Assembly: GCA_037975125.1 (NCBI GenBank)
Contig: CM075853.1
Coordinates: 23,263,399-23,327,398, forward strand
DNA: 64,000 nt
Direction: 5' to 3'
DNA from: Latrodectus hesperus
Taxonomy: Eukaryota; Arthropoda; Arachnida; Araneae; Theridiidae
Under the pieces are notes generated by a model, which did not search any database, had not been told where the DNA came from, and saw nothing but the letters and a program-made list of their open reading frames with translations. Shown one piece after another: positions 35,896 to 48,794 of this stretch (the first letter of the stretch is position 1; each line of letters opens with the position of its first letter). A program made the position numbers and the translations under genes.

Positions 35896-37045
35896 AAAAC
35901 AGTACAAATATCAAATGGATATTACTATAATGCCATAAGCATAGCATAAGATAAAGAACATATTTTGTATTGTTTGATAACAATAAAGTTTAAGTAATTA
36001 TATTTTTGAAATAATTTCTAATAGAGTACTTTACAAATAATTGAATATTTAGAAATGTGTTAATGTATTTAATTCCTATTTTAACAATGGATGGATTTTT
36101 GACAAAAATTTACCGCAACCAAATTGGCGTTTCCTTCTCAAAATACCATCAGGGCAATATTATGTGTTATTAATTGTTTTTTGGAGCCACACATACTCCC
36201 AAAAAATAATATTGAAATTCCATTTAGGCTAATTACTGGAGTGAAATCTGCAAAACGAATTATCCATCTGTTGAATATTATAAAAATATCTTCTTTAAAA
36301 TGCATATTTGTTAACTTTTTCATTCATGCCTTATATAAAATAAATAAAGAAAAGTTATGGTTACTACTTTTTCCAAAGAATTTTTGCAGTCGTTGAATTT
36401 TTTTTATAAACTTTATAGATGTATTAATTCAGTGATCTCTTGCTTTTATATTTTAATAAAAAAAAATCCTAAAACAGATTTTTTGTATACTGGTTGAATT
36501 TTAATGACGCAATGAGTATTTTTCATGAGGATTGCATTAGGGTCATAAAATAGATTATATAGTTTTCATAAATGTAGGATAGTATACAATTTAAAATGCG
36601 TTAAACAAAAATCTTTTCTGTAACTCACCAAATCCAGTAGAGATTAATATTATAAATATTAAATCGTTTATCAACTCGATTATAGCTAAATTCACAAAAA
36701 GGCTTTCTTCAACAAGAGAATCATTCATTAAAACTCAATAGCTGATGACAAAATTGCTATGGATCAAAGGAAAAATAGCAGGATAAAAAGCCAGAAAAAT
36801 CACCATAGCGGAAAAAATCACTGCTGCTGAAGAAAGAGCAATCAACATCAACTCTACACTTGGCTCAACAGCTTTGAACCGCGAAGTGAACAACTTATCA
36901 ACCAAAGAAGTAAAGGATTTTTGTATTTACCTTCACATTGTCTTGCTGGAGTAATTTTCATAGATAGTGGGGCATAATCACATGTCGTAAAATAGGTAGG
37001 AGCTCCCAAGCATTCAATTTGACAGGCGTACATGCTGAAGGCATA
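35896..37045. other. spacer without recognised gene
   Basis: The open frames at 36124-36396 and on the other strand at 36854-37132 have no domain I recognise, and the latter runs into a SINE. Nothing else was seen. Confidence 0.5.
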
Positions 37046-37055
37046 AACGTATTTA

Positions 37056-37420
37056 TTGGGCCATGGTAATTTAGTGGTTAAGGCATTGGTCTTCCATCCT
37101 TTAGGGTAGGGTTCGATTCCCAATGCCGCCAAAGACCCACCGAGTACATGGGATATGCGTACTTGTTAAATCTGTTGAATCGAAAGTCCTGTGGTCGGTT
37201 GTTGAGTATTTAACATGGGTGTAATTGTCTGGAGAAAATTTCCTCCCCCCTCCAGATCAATGTCAAAATTGAGGGAGTGGATCCACTGGTGGTGCCATCT
37301 ATCGGTGGAATTTTAGAGCAATTGTATAACTTTCACCTTCGCGGTGCTCTGGTTAAACGAAAGACGCACCCTACCATCTGCAGTGCGAGCCTGGCTTGTT
37401 CAAGTGTCATAAGTAACAAC
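37056..37420 (+). mobile_element. SINE family A, complete copy with 10-bp target duplication
   Basis: AACGTATTTA is found at 37046-37055 and 37421-37430. The 365-bp insert shows an A box (TGGTAATTTAGTGG), a sharp B box (GGGTTCGATTCCC near 37109-37121), the family body with TTGAGGGAGTGGATCCACTG and GGTGGTGCCATCTAT, and a CAAGTGTCATAAGTAACAAC tail. It is the best reference copy of the family in this window. Confidence 0.92.
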
Positions 37421-37608
37421 AACGTATTTACGTCTTGGTATTTAACAGTAGCTGAAATAAAAAACAAGACCTTATGTTCCAAATAACGTGGTCTTACCAT
37501 TAAACCAGGGTAAGCCCTTATATCAACAATTTGACGCTAGTGAGGCAAGGATAAAGAATAGAATGCAAAGATCTTAAATTTTTAAAAAAATTTAAAACAA
37601 ATTCTTGA

Positions 37609-37956
37609 TTAAGCTGCTGTTGAAGAAAACCTGGAGTTGTGTTGTTGTGGCTTATTCCTCTTGGTTGACAGTAACATTAAAGCAGGTCCATGAGCCTGAA
37701 ACACCTTCAAACAATGGAGCACAGCCTCAGGGCTCGTGGATAATTTGCCTTTATTTAAACCGATAAAAGCCAAAATGTGAGTTGGAGCAGCTTGAGACGC
37801 ATTGCATTTTGGACACAGGGGATAAACTTTGTGGCCCGTCACATGACATTCTACACGAGTGTGTCTACTTCGAAAATCTTGGGAGATTTGTCTGATCACA
37901 CCTGTTACCAACCTCAAATAGAACAGCACCAGGGCGATTTTCCGCATACCATTCAT
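37609..37956 (-). pseudogene. C-terminal remnant of a non-LTR retrotransposon
   Basis: The minus-strand reading has RSRHTRVECHVTGHKVYPLC, then PKCNASQAAPTHILAFIGLN, the Cys-x2-Cys and H-I-L pattern found after RNase H in spider-type LINEs, and ends about 30 residues further. It is the same type of C-terminus as at 31866-32115 but divergent. RNase H itself is not recognisable. Confidence 0.6.
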
Positions 37957-38020
37957 GCACGCTGGCTTTCCTCCTAGAAGAACAGATATCTTGCCTGACC
38001 GGGTAGCGATCTCTGGAAAA

Positions 38021-38398
38021 TCATATTTTGATCATATTTTGGGTATAGAGAGAAATCAGAGTTGTTCGTGGTAAAACCTCTTCATTCTTAAAATATGTCG
38101 GTCTGGTGTGGTTTGAGGGCTGATGACATTTTGGATTCATATTTTTTGTGCACGTGGTGATTTTTGAATGTATTATATTGACTTCCTTACAACGAAGTTC
38201 ATTCCTGAAGCTAATTGCGAGTTCTGGATCCAAGACACATGATGGCAGCAACATCCCACTCTCAAGGGTGAGGTTCTGGAATTCCTCTGAAGTTAATATG
38301 ACATTCGAGTCTTCGCAAGAGTTTTCCAAAACGTTTTGGAAATGGAATTTTTCAGTCCTTCTACTGTCCTGGCTTATCAACCATAGAATTCTTTGCAT
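38021..38398 (-). other. unidentified 125-codon open frame, possible old repeat
   Basis: An uninterrupted minus-strand frame, long for this AT-rich background, with segments such as LLPSCVLDPELAISFRNEL and KNEEVLPRTTLISLYTQN. It lies upstream, in minus orientation, of the LINE remnant at 37609-37956 and may be part of the same or another decayed element. I recognise no domain, and the first codon need not be a start. Confidence 0.35.
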
Positions 38399-41300
38399 AG
38401 AGCTACTTAACGTTCAAGTATACAGAGTTATACTCAAATAATAAAGCAAATGAAAAAATAAGAAGAAAAGAAATCGTGATAAGGTCTATTCTAACCTGCC
38501 TTCTTAAGTAAGTGAGTCAATGGGAATTTCATGCAGAGATTTAGTTTCTTTGCCTCTTCAGATGGCAACATTTTGATAAATCTATTTTTTAATTTTCTTT
38601 TTTTTTCATTCGTAAATCCTGAAAATTAGAAGTAAAATATTTTTCGCTCAAAAGTTATTGTTTCTTTTTTTATAATCTGTAAAATAACTAATATATAATT
38701 ATTATTCCAAAATTATTTTAGTATTCAAAATGAATACTTTATTATTATTTGAAACATGAAAATGAAAGAAAAAAGTTGAAATCAAGGGCTACAAGAATTT
38801 TTAATTACATTTTTAATTTCTAAATTTCATCCGTATTCAAATTTGCCTACTGCTAAAATACAGAAGTTTTTATTTAATAACTCTTACTTTTAATGATCAT
38901 AAATTTAAAATGCATAGTCTCATTCTTTTACTTTGAATGAATTGTCTTCCAATTTCCCTGATATTTATTCATACAATATGCCACATAATAATACTACATT
39001 ATTTATTATCATAATAATAATAAAATCTCTTAGCCGTGATTTATTCTTTCTATGAATTTTAACCGTTTTTTTCTGTTCTTAGTTACCAGGAAAATGCATT
39101 ATTAAAGTAATTTATCAAATTATATGTATGTACTTTCAAGCCAATTTATTCTGGTTTACGCAATATGTTACATATAGTAAAATAGCATTGAATATTTATA
39201 AATAATATGATGATAATTAATCTTTGTTTAAGTTCAATGATACAAAATATTCCATGCATTTTACTTACCAACGAACCATCATTTTGACTTTAAAAAAGAA
39301 AAATAATTTTAAAATTTTATTTCGTAGTGGTTTTTCATTTGGTAGTAATTTACAATTTATTGCACGAGCGATTAAACATTCTTACAAGCCTCACCGAATT
39401 TTTCGACACCAATTAATTGCATGCAAAATTAGCTTATTGTTTTAAATATTAACCTCTCAAATGTAGACTGATTTTATTTCACTCGGTGTTCACGTGCCTC
39501 TGAAAAGTCAGACAAATCTTCTTTTATGAGACATCTTATGGTTTTCGTCCTTGGAAGTAAACAAGCGATAAAAACGTTCTTTAATCTCTTCAAAATATTT
39601 GCAAACAAATCCCAAATTTTGACCACTAAAAGCAGCTTTTACTCTAAGATTCTCAAAGAAATCTATTTAATTTCTTGATACAGCTGCGCGCTGAAGGTAT
39701 TTGAAGTATTTTCCTAGAACGAGGAGTGGAAAGAAGTTGGTAGGAAGATCAATATATATTTTCGATCTTCTATTAATGTAATTCACTGATTGATTATTAA
39801 TTAAGAATTTATTCTGTTTCGAATGGATAAATTTAGATATTTATAAGGCTGGAAAATATTTGTTTTCAATCCCAACAGATTATTCCATCTGAAATAATTT
39901 TGTTATCGGTAAATAAAAATAGTAAATAAAATGATATCTTTCTGTCAAATGACATCTTTTTGTTTGTATTTAATGAGCGTCCATGTGTAGGTATTAATAC
40001 CATAATATTTTCCATTCGACAGAATAAAATGTAATCATCTTTTCGTATTTAAAGGTCACTTGAGTTTTATGTTTCGGAGGAAAAGGTATTAAATTTTTTT
40101 ATGTGTTTTCGGTATTCAGGTATTTTACTGAAATGTTTCAAGTTTCTGTAATATTTATTTTATACATTAAATGTAATTAGAAAATGGGAAGATTTTTAAG
40201 AAATTTAAAATATCAAAAAGGGGTGTTACTCATATTTTTTAAATGTGACTAAAAATTACTTTTCTTTATTTCATATCACAGTTTTTAGTGATACCAACGA
40301 AATAATATAGTATTGTAGATCATATACATGATCAATCAACAAATTGAAATAGAAGATAAATCGTTATTTAGTTAGTAAATTTTATATAAGCTTAGATTTT
40401 AAAAATGTAAATTTCACATTAGAAAACATATTTAGCCAAATTTTAGAATCAAATTGAAATGTTATGTTTGAAAAATAGGCATTTCTAAATTTTGAGCACA
40501 TATTTTTAATTAATATTAAATGACATTGTGATTTGAATTTTTAGAAAAGTTAGCCATGGAAAGTTTATGCTGTATGATATCGTTTAAAACAAATATAATA
40601 TCATTAATTTCTGCATTATTATTACTAGTGTATTTTTATTTCCATAAAATTGTGATATCTGCACTGTGATATCTTATGAATGATCTTTTAAAATTTTAAT
40701 TATATTAAAGCCTACTCTAATTAAAATTTAATCAAAAACAAATATTGCAATTCCTAATATGACAATTCCTGCCATCATAATTTATTAATGATTAACTTTT
40801 AAGTCTATATATTAATTATATAATTTGTTTTTGTGAAGGAAACTAAAAAATATATAATTTTACTAGAAAATAAAGAAATTTAAATCAAAAATAAAATAGA
40901 AAATGAAAATTTATCGCGAAAAACTTTTTATTCATTTTTTTTATTATTACACATTTTTTTATTATTATATATATTTTAAAACAATTTATTATACGAATGT
41001 ATACACAGTAAAACAATACACTTGAATTTATTCATTGAATTATTTATCACACAAATAATGAACATTAATGACAATGCAGAAAGTCCACGAGCTTTCGAAT
41101 CTTACTGAATTTAGAAAACAGTCCAAGTACATCACTGTCCACACAAGTAGACTTATGTAAATACCGAATATACAAGATATTTTTTTATATAATCAGGATC
41201 TTTGAAGCATTGTGTTACATAATTAAATTTAATTCAACAAGATTTTCAATGGAATTCCAGTGTTCGGTTAGTTTGATTTATTAGCTTGCATTTTCCAAAT

Positions 41301-41500
41301 GTTCGCAGTGATCAATGAAATCATGGATGATGTAATTTATTGCTTTGTTGCATTTGCAAATGTAAGCATTTCCATTAGTAGACGCATACTCACAAAAACA
41401 TTGTTCAATTTACGAATGTCTATAGATTCAAAATTCTCATGTTTTTTATTATAAGTTAATTTTTAGCATTTCAAAATCATCTAAATAAATAATTATGAAG
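38399..41500. other. AT-rich non-coding stretch
   Basis: No gene, RNA gene or repeat with ends was seen. The part nearest 41500 may be 3' flank of the synaptotagmin gene. Confidence 0.5.
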
Positions 41501-41778
41501 AATATTAATCATATCTCATTCCTCGACTAGCGTCCTTATCATTCTTTAAGCTTATTTAAAGTACGTGAAGAATTAATCCACTTTCACTGAGTACTGATTA
41601 AAAGAAAGTTATATTTCAATAATGTGGCATCTCTATCTCTCACTCTAATGGCACTTCAGATTCTGCTGAACACATCATTCGTTATTACTTCATGAATTGC
41701 CTTCCAAGTCAGGTCTCCTTGCTTTCGATACTTCTGGCTTAATTCAGTGAAAGTACCATGCAACGTTCGACATGAACT
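41250..41778 (-). other. probable 3' UTR of the synaptotagmin gene
   Basis: Minus-strand sequence following the TAG stop. A plus-strand TTTATT (AATAAA on the minus strand) lies at about 41277-41282, with others nearby. The true 3' end cannot be fixed from sequence. Confidence 0.35.
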
Positions 41779-42092
41779 CTATGGCGGACAAAGGATGTGC
41801 CACTGGGCACATGTGCTCTTGGGACTCAAGAGCATGTCCTGCCAGTGCTGCAGTCCCTGGTCACAGAGACAGTTCGCTCCCACCTGTGTTCTTCCCAAAG
41901 TTCGTCTGTTTCCTAGTCCTGGAGCTTTTTCGCACAATGCCACCAGGAAGTCCACTTCACCCAGGGCAGAGGGTGGAATGTGGATGTCGAAGCTGTTGTT
42001 GAATTCCATCTCCGGTGTCTTGCGCTTCGACGGGGTTTTCTTAGTCCTCACCAGTTTCCGCCTAACGTACAACGTGACCTTCACGAACACAG
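41779..42092 (-). CDS. synaptotagmin, coding exon 3 (C2B domain, C-terminus)
   Basis: The exon follows a strong minus-strand acceptor (TTTTCTTTTGCAG, plus strand 42093-42105) and starts with two bases that complete a Ser codon. It reads VFVKVTLYVRRKLVRTKKTP, the beta-strand and polybasic stretch of C2B, then EFNNSFDIHIP, and ends QHWQDMLLSPKSTCAQWHIL-CPP with TAG at 41779-41781. The WHxL motif near the end is diagnostic of synaptotagmin C2B. Where Ca2+-binding relatives have the Asp-rich loop 3, this protein reads ALCEKAPGLGN, with no Asp. Membrane trafficking at vesicles is the family role. The exon is unlike its AT-rich surroundings in composition. Open frames on the other strand here are shadows. 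Confidence 0.93.
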
Positions 42093-43663
42093 CTGCAAAA
42101 GAAAAGCCAACATGAAACTTCCTGTTTCGCTTTCGAGAAATAAAGTTAATAAACAGTTACATGATTTAAGAATAAAATATTATTGTAAAATTACTGTATG
42201 CGAAGATATGAAGGTCAATTTTGAAAATACAGGCCAATGAAGAATGATTTTTTCAGGACATAGGCAATATTTGGAATTTTTCTTAAATTTAGAATAATAC
42301 ATAAAATAATATTTATTTTTTGAATTAAAATTTAATCTTGGAAAAAGAATGCATGTATCAAAGAATGGGAAAAAATTGAAATTTTCGTCAGAAAGAAAGA
42401 CAAAAGACTATATTTTTATTTTTAAGTTCGAGGTACTTGAGATGAGTTTAATTTTGAGTCGTAATACTCTCAAGAGCACTTTCTTATGTTGAATCAATTG
42501 CATAACAGCAAATTTAATCAGGAATCTCAACATAAATTATATAACAGATCAAGGATTGTTAGTGTTATTTTAATTCGATTTTTCTGAATCAATTATCTTG
42601 TTAGAATATCAGGATATTAACGAATATTTAAGGATATCGTTCAGATTTAGATCGCGTCCAGGTTTATTTATGGAATTACATTTCCAACCATTTGCAGTAT
42701 TTCATTGTGCAGTTCTAGTGATTATGGTAAGTACAATTAATTTTTAACCGAGATGTTTTTCTTTGTGTTTCTTATGTTACCGAACAAGAAACTACTGATT
42801 TGGTTACAAGTGATATTCTTCATTACAATTATTCTTTAAGAACACATTTTGTTATTGTTAAATATTTATGAGTCCAATATATTTCTAAGATTTCAAAATA
42901 CACTAGACTATAAAATTTGCAGAAATTATAAGTAATTATAAAATGAGTTAACTAATATTACAAGAGCTCTATTTATATATTTACAAAAATGAAATATATG
43001 GTGCATTGTTTATTCTTAAAGTTAAATTGAAATTGAAATTTAATTAAATGTAGTATTTAATTATTTAAATTAATAGGATAGAAAAGAAATTATTTTGTTA
43101 CATTTTTACCACCGCAACGTTTATATATACAAATAATTTTAACATAAAAATGTCATTAAAGATTAATCGTATTATACTAGCTTCATGTTTTAGTTTAAAT
43201 TCCTATATTTAGATGGCTTTATGATTTGGTTCATATTATCAATATTCACATATATCAAATTTTTCAATTTTCGTTACCAAATTTTAATATTACTTCTTAA
43301 AATTTTACCTAGATTACATATAATTGTTATTATTGAGATCATTTTTCAAAAATATACTTATTTAAGTTATATGCGCTTTTTAAACATTATATTTCGTAGT
43401 AATATTTTTATTTAAGGTTTATTGGTAATCGTTCCCGTTTGCTATTATTTTTAGAACACTTTTTCAGTAATCAATTTATAATTGTGAAATGATAATAGTT
43501 CACAAGTAGTTTTGTTGAAAATGACTCTGATACTGACAAACCCTTCTCTCAGTCAAATGTTACATGTAGTTCCGAATTACGGAAAAATGTAAAACTAGAA
43601 ATTAAACGTTGTGCGTTCAGTATAAGTATGTTATTGGTAAGAGATTTAAAAATGCATACTTAC
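42093..43663 (-). other. synaptotagmin intron 2
   Basis: About 1.57 kb of AT-rich sequence between the GTAAGT donor (plus 43658-43663) and the GCAG acceptor. I see nothing else in it. Confidence 0.8.
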
Positions 43664-43787
43664 ATGTTTCTTTTCCTTTGTCATGCTGCATATTTAAACC
43701 TCGTACTTTCAGCACTGTGAGGGTGAGGTTGGCTGTACTTGCATTGTAGCACAAAGAAAATAGCATTTCGCCAGCACCAGTAGAATG
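43664..43787 (-). CDS. synaptotagmin, coding exon 2 (start of C2B), 124 bp
   Basis: A short exon found by looking for the missing start of C2B. On the minus strand, TTATTAACAG precedes it and GTAAGT follows it directly. It begins in phase 0 and ends in phase 1, exactly as needed between the neighbouring exons. The reading is HSTGAGEMLFSLCYNASTAN, then LTLTVLKVRGLNMQHDKGKE-T. G-E-x-L-x-S-L-x-Y followed by a L-T-V-x-V-like strand is the usual opening of a C2B domain. Loop 1, which carries two Ca2+-binding Asp in active relatives, has a single Asp (HDKGKETS) out of the usual spacing. Confidence 0.92.
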
Positions 43788-44314
43788 CTGTTAATAAATA
43801 ACTACGAGTTAACTATACAGTTTCATTTATTAATATTTATTTTTAATATTCTTATTAATTATTCCTGTTACTTTATTAATACATTCTTATTACTAAATTG
43901 ATCAATAACGGTTTTAAACATTATAAACAATTGAATATTTAGTAGAATATTTCATGGTTTATAAAATCAATCACGTTAGAAAGCATCAATAAATTATTAA
44001 TTCCTAACTCAATTTTTGTTGAGACATGAATAAAAAAGCAAGAAATCGCGCGAGTACATAATTATAATTTGCATGTATTGGACTATGAAAGCTATTATTT
44101 CTAATGTCACTATGCACATAGTAGGATAGAGTGTTAATTTTTTTCCATAAGAATTACAGATTGGCTTAAGAATTTCTAGCGAACAAGAATATTTAAAATA
44201 TGTATCGCCAAATAATTTTATTATTCAGATTTTATGATACCCTATATATAAATTATCATTAAATAGGTTTGTCATGTTATTAGAATGAACAAAAAAACGT
44301 TTAACACAGAAAAT

Positions 44315-44500
44315 ATTCTTGGCCAAGCCCTCTGGAACAAGAGTTAGTTCCACTCTTACATCGGCTGACTGCCTAGAAAAGGATCTCGCCATTTTGAGTG
44401 ATCAGTTAGAAGATATGGTCAAAAATAAGCATGGAGAAAAATTCTTGAAAAGGGTAGGGCCCACACCGGGTTGTTATACTACTGAGGAAGGATAGATATA
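44315..44500 (+). mobile_element. RTE-type LINE 3' end, degraded
   Basis: The reading DCLEKDLAILS, then a frame-disturbed stretch, then FLKRVGPTPGCYTTEEG matches, block by block, the RTE C-terminus at 57330-57510 (DCLEEDFNILK and KKARAHKGLS). It lies antisense within the synaptotagmin intron. The ends are not visible. Confidence 0.5.
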
Positions 44501-44874
44501 TAAATAATCTATATGGGGGTATTATTTAAGCATTGGATATTCTCGATGAATTGTTTCAATTATGAAGATATTTCATTCAGCAAACCAAAACACGTGTACT
44601 AAATGGTTGTGTTTAATGTTTATATTATAATTATTCAAACAGTAATTTTCCATAAAACTATTTTGCAAAATTTATTGCCGACTTCTCATTTGCGTAGCTG
44701 TTTAAAAATGACTGAGTTGAAATTGTGATAGAGAGAAATCGAAGTTATACCCAAGGAACTTTAAAAATTTATGACGACGAAAATTATCTACATGTTTTAA
44801 AAATGTTACCATTGAAATGTATGTAATTATTCGATAGTATTTCGCTAATTTTTTCCATCAAAATGTAATTTAAG

Positions 44875-44940
44875 CTGCAGTTTCTAAATTAATTATTCCT
44901 TGAATGAAAAAATGACCATTAAACGATAAACAAAACATAC
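44875..44940 (+). mobile_element. possible old SINE 3' end (group of 15399)
   Basis: TTCTAAATTAATTATTCCTT, then GAAAAAATGACCATTAAACG and AAACAAAAC, follow the 3' part of the SINE at 15399-15517 (GTCTAATTAGCCC, AAAAAATGACCGTTGAG, (AAAC)n) with many substitutions. It is short and could be a chance match. Confidence 0.4.
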
Positions 44941-47019
44941 TAAATGAAATGTAAAAGAACAGATTACTCTCAAGACAATTTTCAAATAAAGAAAGCAGAT
45001 GTTTATTTTTTTAAGAATTTTTATTTCTTAAACATTATGTAGTGATATTTACGAATTTATAAGAGAACATAAGGAATTTAATAAATTGATAATGATTTGA
45101 AGGCTTCGAGAGAAAGATTCATATGGTTGTTATTTAGAATAAAAAAAGCATCTTCAACGATTACAGTTTGAATGAAGCGAGCTATGTTGTAATATGCACT
45201 TGCCAAATATTAGTCGAAACAAAAGAGAATACAATTTGAAATTACTCAGAAAATTACAAAAGAGTTGGAATTCCCGTAATGCATATTCTTATTAGAATTT
45301 GAATGCACTTGATATAGGAATGTGTCTCAAATTCTTCTGACGTATTTAGAAAGTTTGCCCAACCAGCATGGTTTCATTCAATGTGACCAAATTTAATAAA
45401 TGGCGAAGTCTAAATTCAGCTGTTCATGGAAATAGCATACATTTATATTTCAGATATACAATGCAGTAACTTTTAAAAAAAATTCGAACATTTTGAAACA
45501 GATGAAGTTAAATTATGAGCTACAAATCATTAGAATTTAAATAGTTTTTCAGCCATTGGAACAACTTTCAGAATATGGAATTCTGTTTGTCTTATCTTTG
45601 TTTGAATTTTTCGTGATTGCGGAAATTACATTTCTTTCCTTTTTCTCTTTACATTTGGAAAGCAATCAGAATACAATGTTTCATTTATTTATTGTCTTTT
45701 ACATCTGTTCATTTCACGCTGCAGTAAAATGAATGTCACACTGTTTATCTGAGTGGAACACCTGCCGAAAGAAGATTCTTCTGCGCCAAAGTTATGTTGA
45801 TTTCTAAACAGTCTGTTTCATTAGTAAATACAGAAAGATGTAGAATAATAGAATTATCTATCGCAATATCTAATAAAACGAACAAGAATTTAGAGCATAG
45901 CAATCCTATTTTAAATGTTTCTTTTATGGTTTGCAATAATATTTAATTCTTATACCTTTCGCAGATATGTTGGCAATGTTTATTGAGATTTTTACCAAAG
46001 GATTTGAATTGTAAATTACAAAGCAAGGAATGATTTGTTATTTCATTAAGAAGTTCAATATAATATTTATTTCTTAACTAATTAGAAATTGTTATCAAAA
46101 ACCAATTATCATTCAAGTTAATTATTTCCTTCATTAACAAAATTAACTTTATAAGTACAATTTGTGTCTGGTAACATAATCATAATTTATTTTCATTTAC
46201 AGAAAATACAAAGAAATATATACTAATAAAATCATTATCTTGTGTATATATTAATAAAAAAATATTCACATTTTAAAACCATTTCCTTTTTGGATAAATC
46301 GCTTATGTTATGTTCTAAAGTAAGAGAAATCTTGTAAATATGATAAACTTGAATTGTTGATTGACGTTAATAATTACACATTAACTATTTAAAAAATTTG
46401 AATGACGAGTATGAAATGTTTACGAAAATAACTTTCTTTTCAGATATATTTAATTATTATTTATTTCAATGCCGTAGCCGCCTAAATATACAATAATATT
46501 CAGATTTTTATATCTGTTAAAAGTTAGCTGAATATCTTGGATATTGCTGAATATATAATTTAATACATATGAAAGATTGATAATACAATTTATGAAAAGA
46601 GTTTTCTAAACTGTAATATTTATGAAATCCAGAAATAAAATTTTTTTATTTATTCCTAAATCTTTCAGTGATAAACTGTTAACTTTAAGTGAAAAAATAT
46701 CAAGAATAACTGGATTTATAAATTTTTTTCGTCTCATAAATATATAATATGAAATTTTATGAACGTAAATCGTTAATGAGCAACTATGAATGAACTTAAC
46801 TTCGTAGTCGATTATTCCTGTTGTATTATTGACTATTCTTTTTAAGAGCATTTAAATTTCTCATTAATAAAGATCGTTCCTTATGATTTATTAATGTTAG
46901 AAAAATTAAGTAATTTTCAGTAAAAAACTATATTTAAAATAAAAATATTTACACCTATAGCATTCTTCAAGAATCCTGACTATCTTTTACCCAAAGGGAT
47001 TTAAATTCAAAGTGAAGAT

Positions 47020-47050
47020 TATTGCACACACACACACACACACACACAAA
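47020..47050. repeat. (CA)n microsatellite
   Basis: About 13-14 uninterrupted CA dinucleotides inside synaptotagmin intron 1. Confidence 0.95.
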
Positions 47051-48430
47051 AACGACTTTACAAATAAAATATTGAAAAATTTTTGTTGTTTAACTTTTTG
47101 AGTAATCGATATTTTAAGAAACATCAATATATTTATTACTCTTAGTGACGTGTTTCATAAAGGATTTACCTTTGCATAAATTATTAAAATTTAGCAATGG
47201 TACGTAAATCAAGATATCATGAGATCGTGTATTTGAATAAATGCGACAATTAGGTCATTAAAAGCGATTGAAGCACATGCGTTCGAACTTTTTTATTCAA
47301 ATTTTTTTATCCAATGCTCTTCGACTACAGTTGAATTCATTTAAAGAAAACTATTTTGTTAAAGTCTTCAAAACTCGTAAGTGATATTGAAATTATAAAT
47401 TACTAAGGGAATGATTATGAAGACAGTGAAGAGATAAATTATTCTTAAGATAAACTTGAAGAAAATTTTAAGTTCAAGGATTATTTCTATTTATAACTAC
47501 AATATTTTGTATCTAAAGAAATATCTTAGAAAATTTCGTAGAATTTTTAAAGTAAAAAAATTATGATAACGAAAAAAATACCATTTATTACTGCTAAACA
47601 TGAAATAGCTAATTTTCACATTTGAAATCTATAGTTATAATTTTGAAAATTTTAATAACATTTTCAATACTTCAATATTTTGAGTAACCTATATATTAAT
47701 ACCTATGTCCAATCTTTCAGATTTCTAAAAGTTTTTCGGGAAACAGTAATACTTGAAAACTTCTAGACAAGAAAAACAACTTCTGGATTTTAATTAACCA
47801 GCAAAATAAAGCATATTTTAAAAATTTTTTATCATGAAACATAAACAATATAGCATATTAAACAATAAGCATATTAACATCAAAAATGAAAATAAGGCTT
47901 TTACGGATTAGGCTAAAATTTTTCGTGCATATATTTTTAACATGATATTTTCGGTGGAGATGTCCTTTAAAGTTAAATTTATTGAGTTAAGGTTCAGAAA
48001 ACGGGAAAGAAAAAGAAATATATTAAGGAGGGGAGGAAAATTTTGCTTATGTTGATAAAGGAATTATAAAACAACTTATTAAAATTTATTGACGCGAGCG
48101 CGGATAAGTGATATAACTAAAATTATAAATTATAGAATTATTTTCATTATAAGGATGTGTAATGTTTTTGAGGTGAATAAATATGTATTTAATTTTGAGT
48201 CATTTTGCATGTGAATAATTTTTCAGCAGCATTATATTTTGTATTATTATGAATCTAGTAACATATGAGTGATATTGATTGTATAATTTAATGGTATTCA
48301 GATTCAAAATGGATAATTGGAAAATAAAATTAATTTCATCATCAAAATTCATTTAAAGTAGAGTGAAGAATAACATATTTTTTCTTCCCAAATATGTCAC
48401 TAAATCATTTTTTATATACCAAAGCTTAGG

Positions 48431-48701
48431 AAAAATACGAACGTAAAACAAAATGAAATTAAGCACACATTTAAATGAAGAATATAATCAAAAATAAGAA
48501 AAAATATCTTTATATCACTCTCAAACAAACCCATTATTTTTTGTTACTATATTTGATGATACATTGTAAATGTAGGTTTCTTAAATCAAAAACCTTCTTG
48601 ATATTTTTATGAAAAAACTAGTAAATATGCTTCAAAAATAATATAATTTTCACAATAAATTATAATAACCACAAATATATCTTTCTAAAGATTATTTAAT
48701 T
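48431..48701. repeat. ~270-bp duplicated unit, copy 1
   Basis: Matches 51056-51325 in direct orientation at what looks like about 95% identity, with small indels. It includes AAGCACACATTTAAATGAAG and GATGATACATTGTAAATGTA. It has no coding content, no tRNA-like boxes and no obvious terminal repeats. Copy 1 is followed by AATT sequence and a small 16-bp repeat cluster. Confidence 0.9.
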
Positions 48702-48728
48702 AAATTTTTAAGTGACAAAAATGTCAGC

Positions 48729-48794
48729 AAAACTTCGTATTTATATTACGAATATAAAACTTCGTATTTATATTCGTAAAACTTCGTATTTATA
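48729..48794. repeat. three copies of a 16-bp motif
   Basis: AAAACTTCGTATTTATA occurs at 48729, 48756 and 48778, with spacings of 27 and 22 bp. It lies 28 bp beyond copy 1 of the duplicated unit. Confidence 0.8.

Noticed and set aside
37056..37128. tRNA gene on the plus strand (also at 35883, 26733, 30270, 60983)
   Set aside because: A and B boxes are present, but each is followed by a SINE body and tail, and cloverleaf pairing in the acceptor stem is poor or absent.
36854..37132. 92-codon minus-strand frame
   Set aside because: Its start overlaps the SINE head at 37056-37128, and the rest shows no family.
41747..42240. Plus-strand frames over synaptotagmin exon 3
   Set aside because: Antisense shadows of the C2B exon, which has splice borders and a clear family match on the minus strand.
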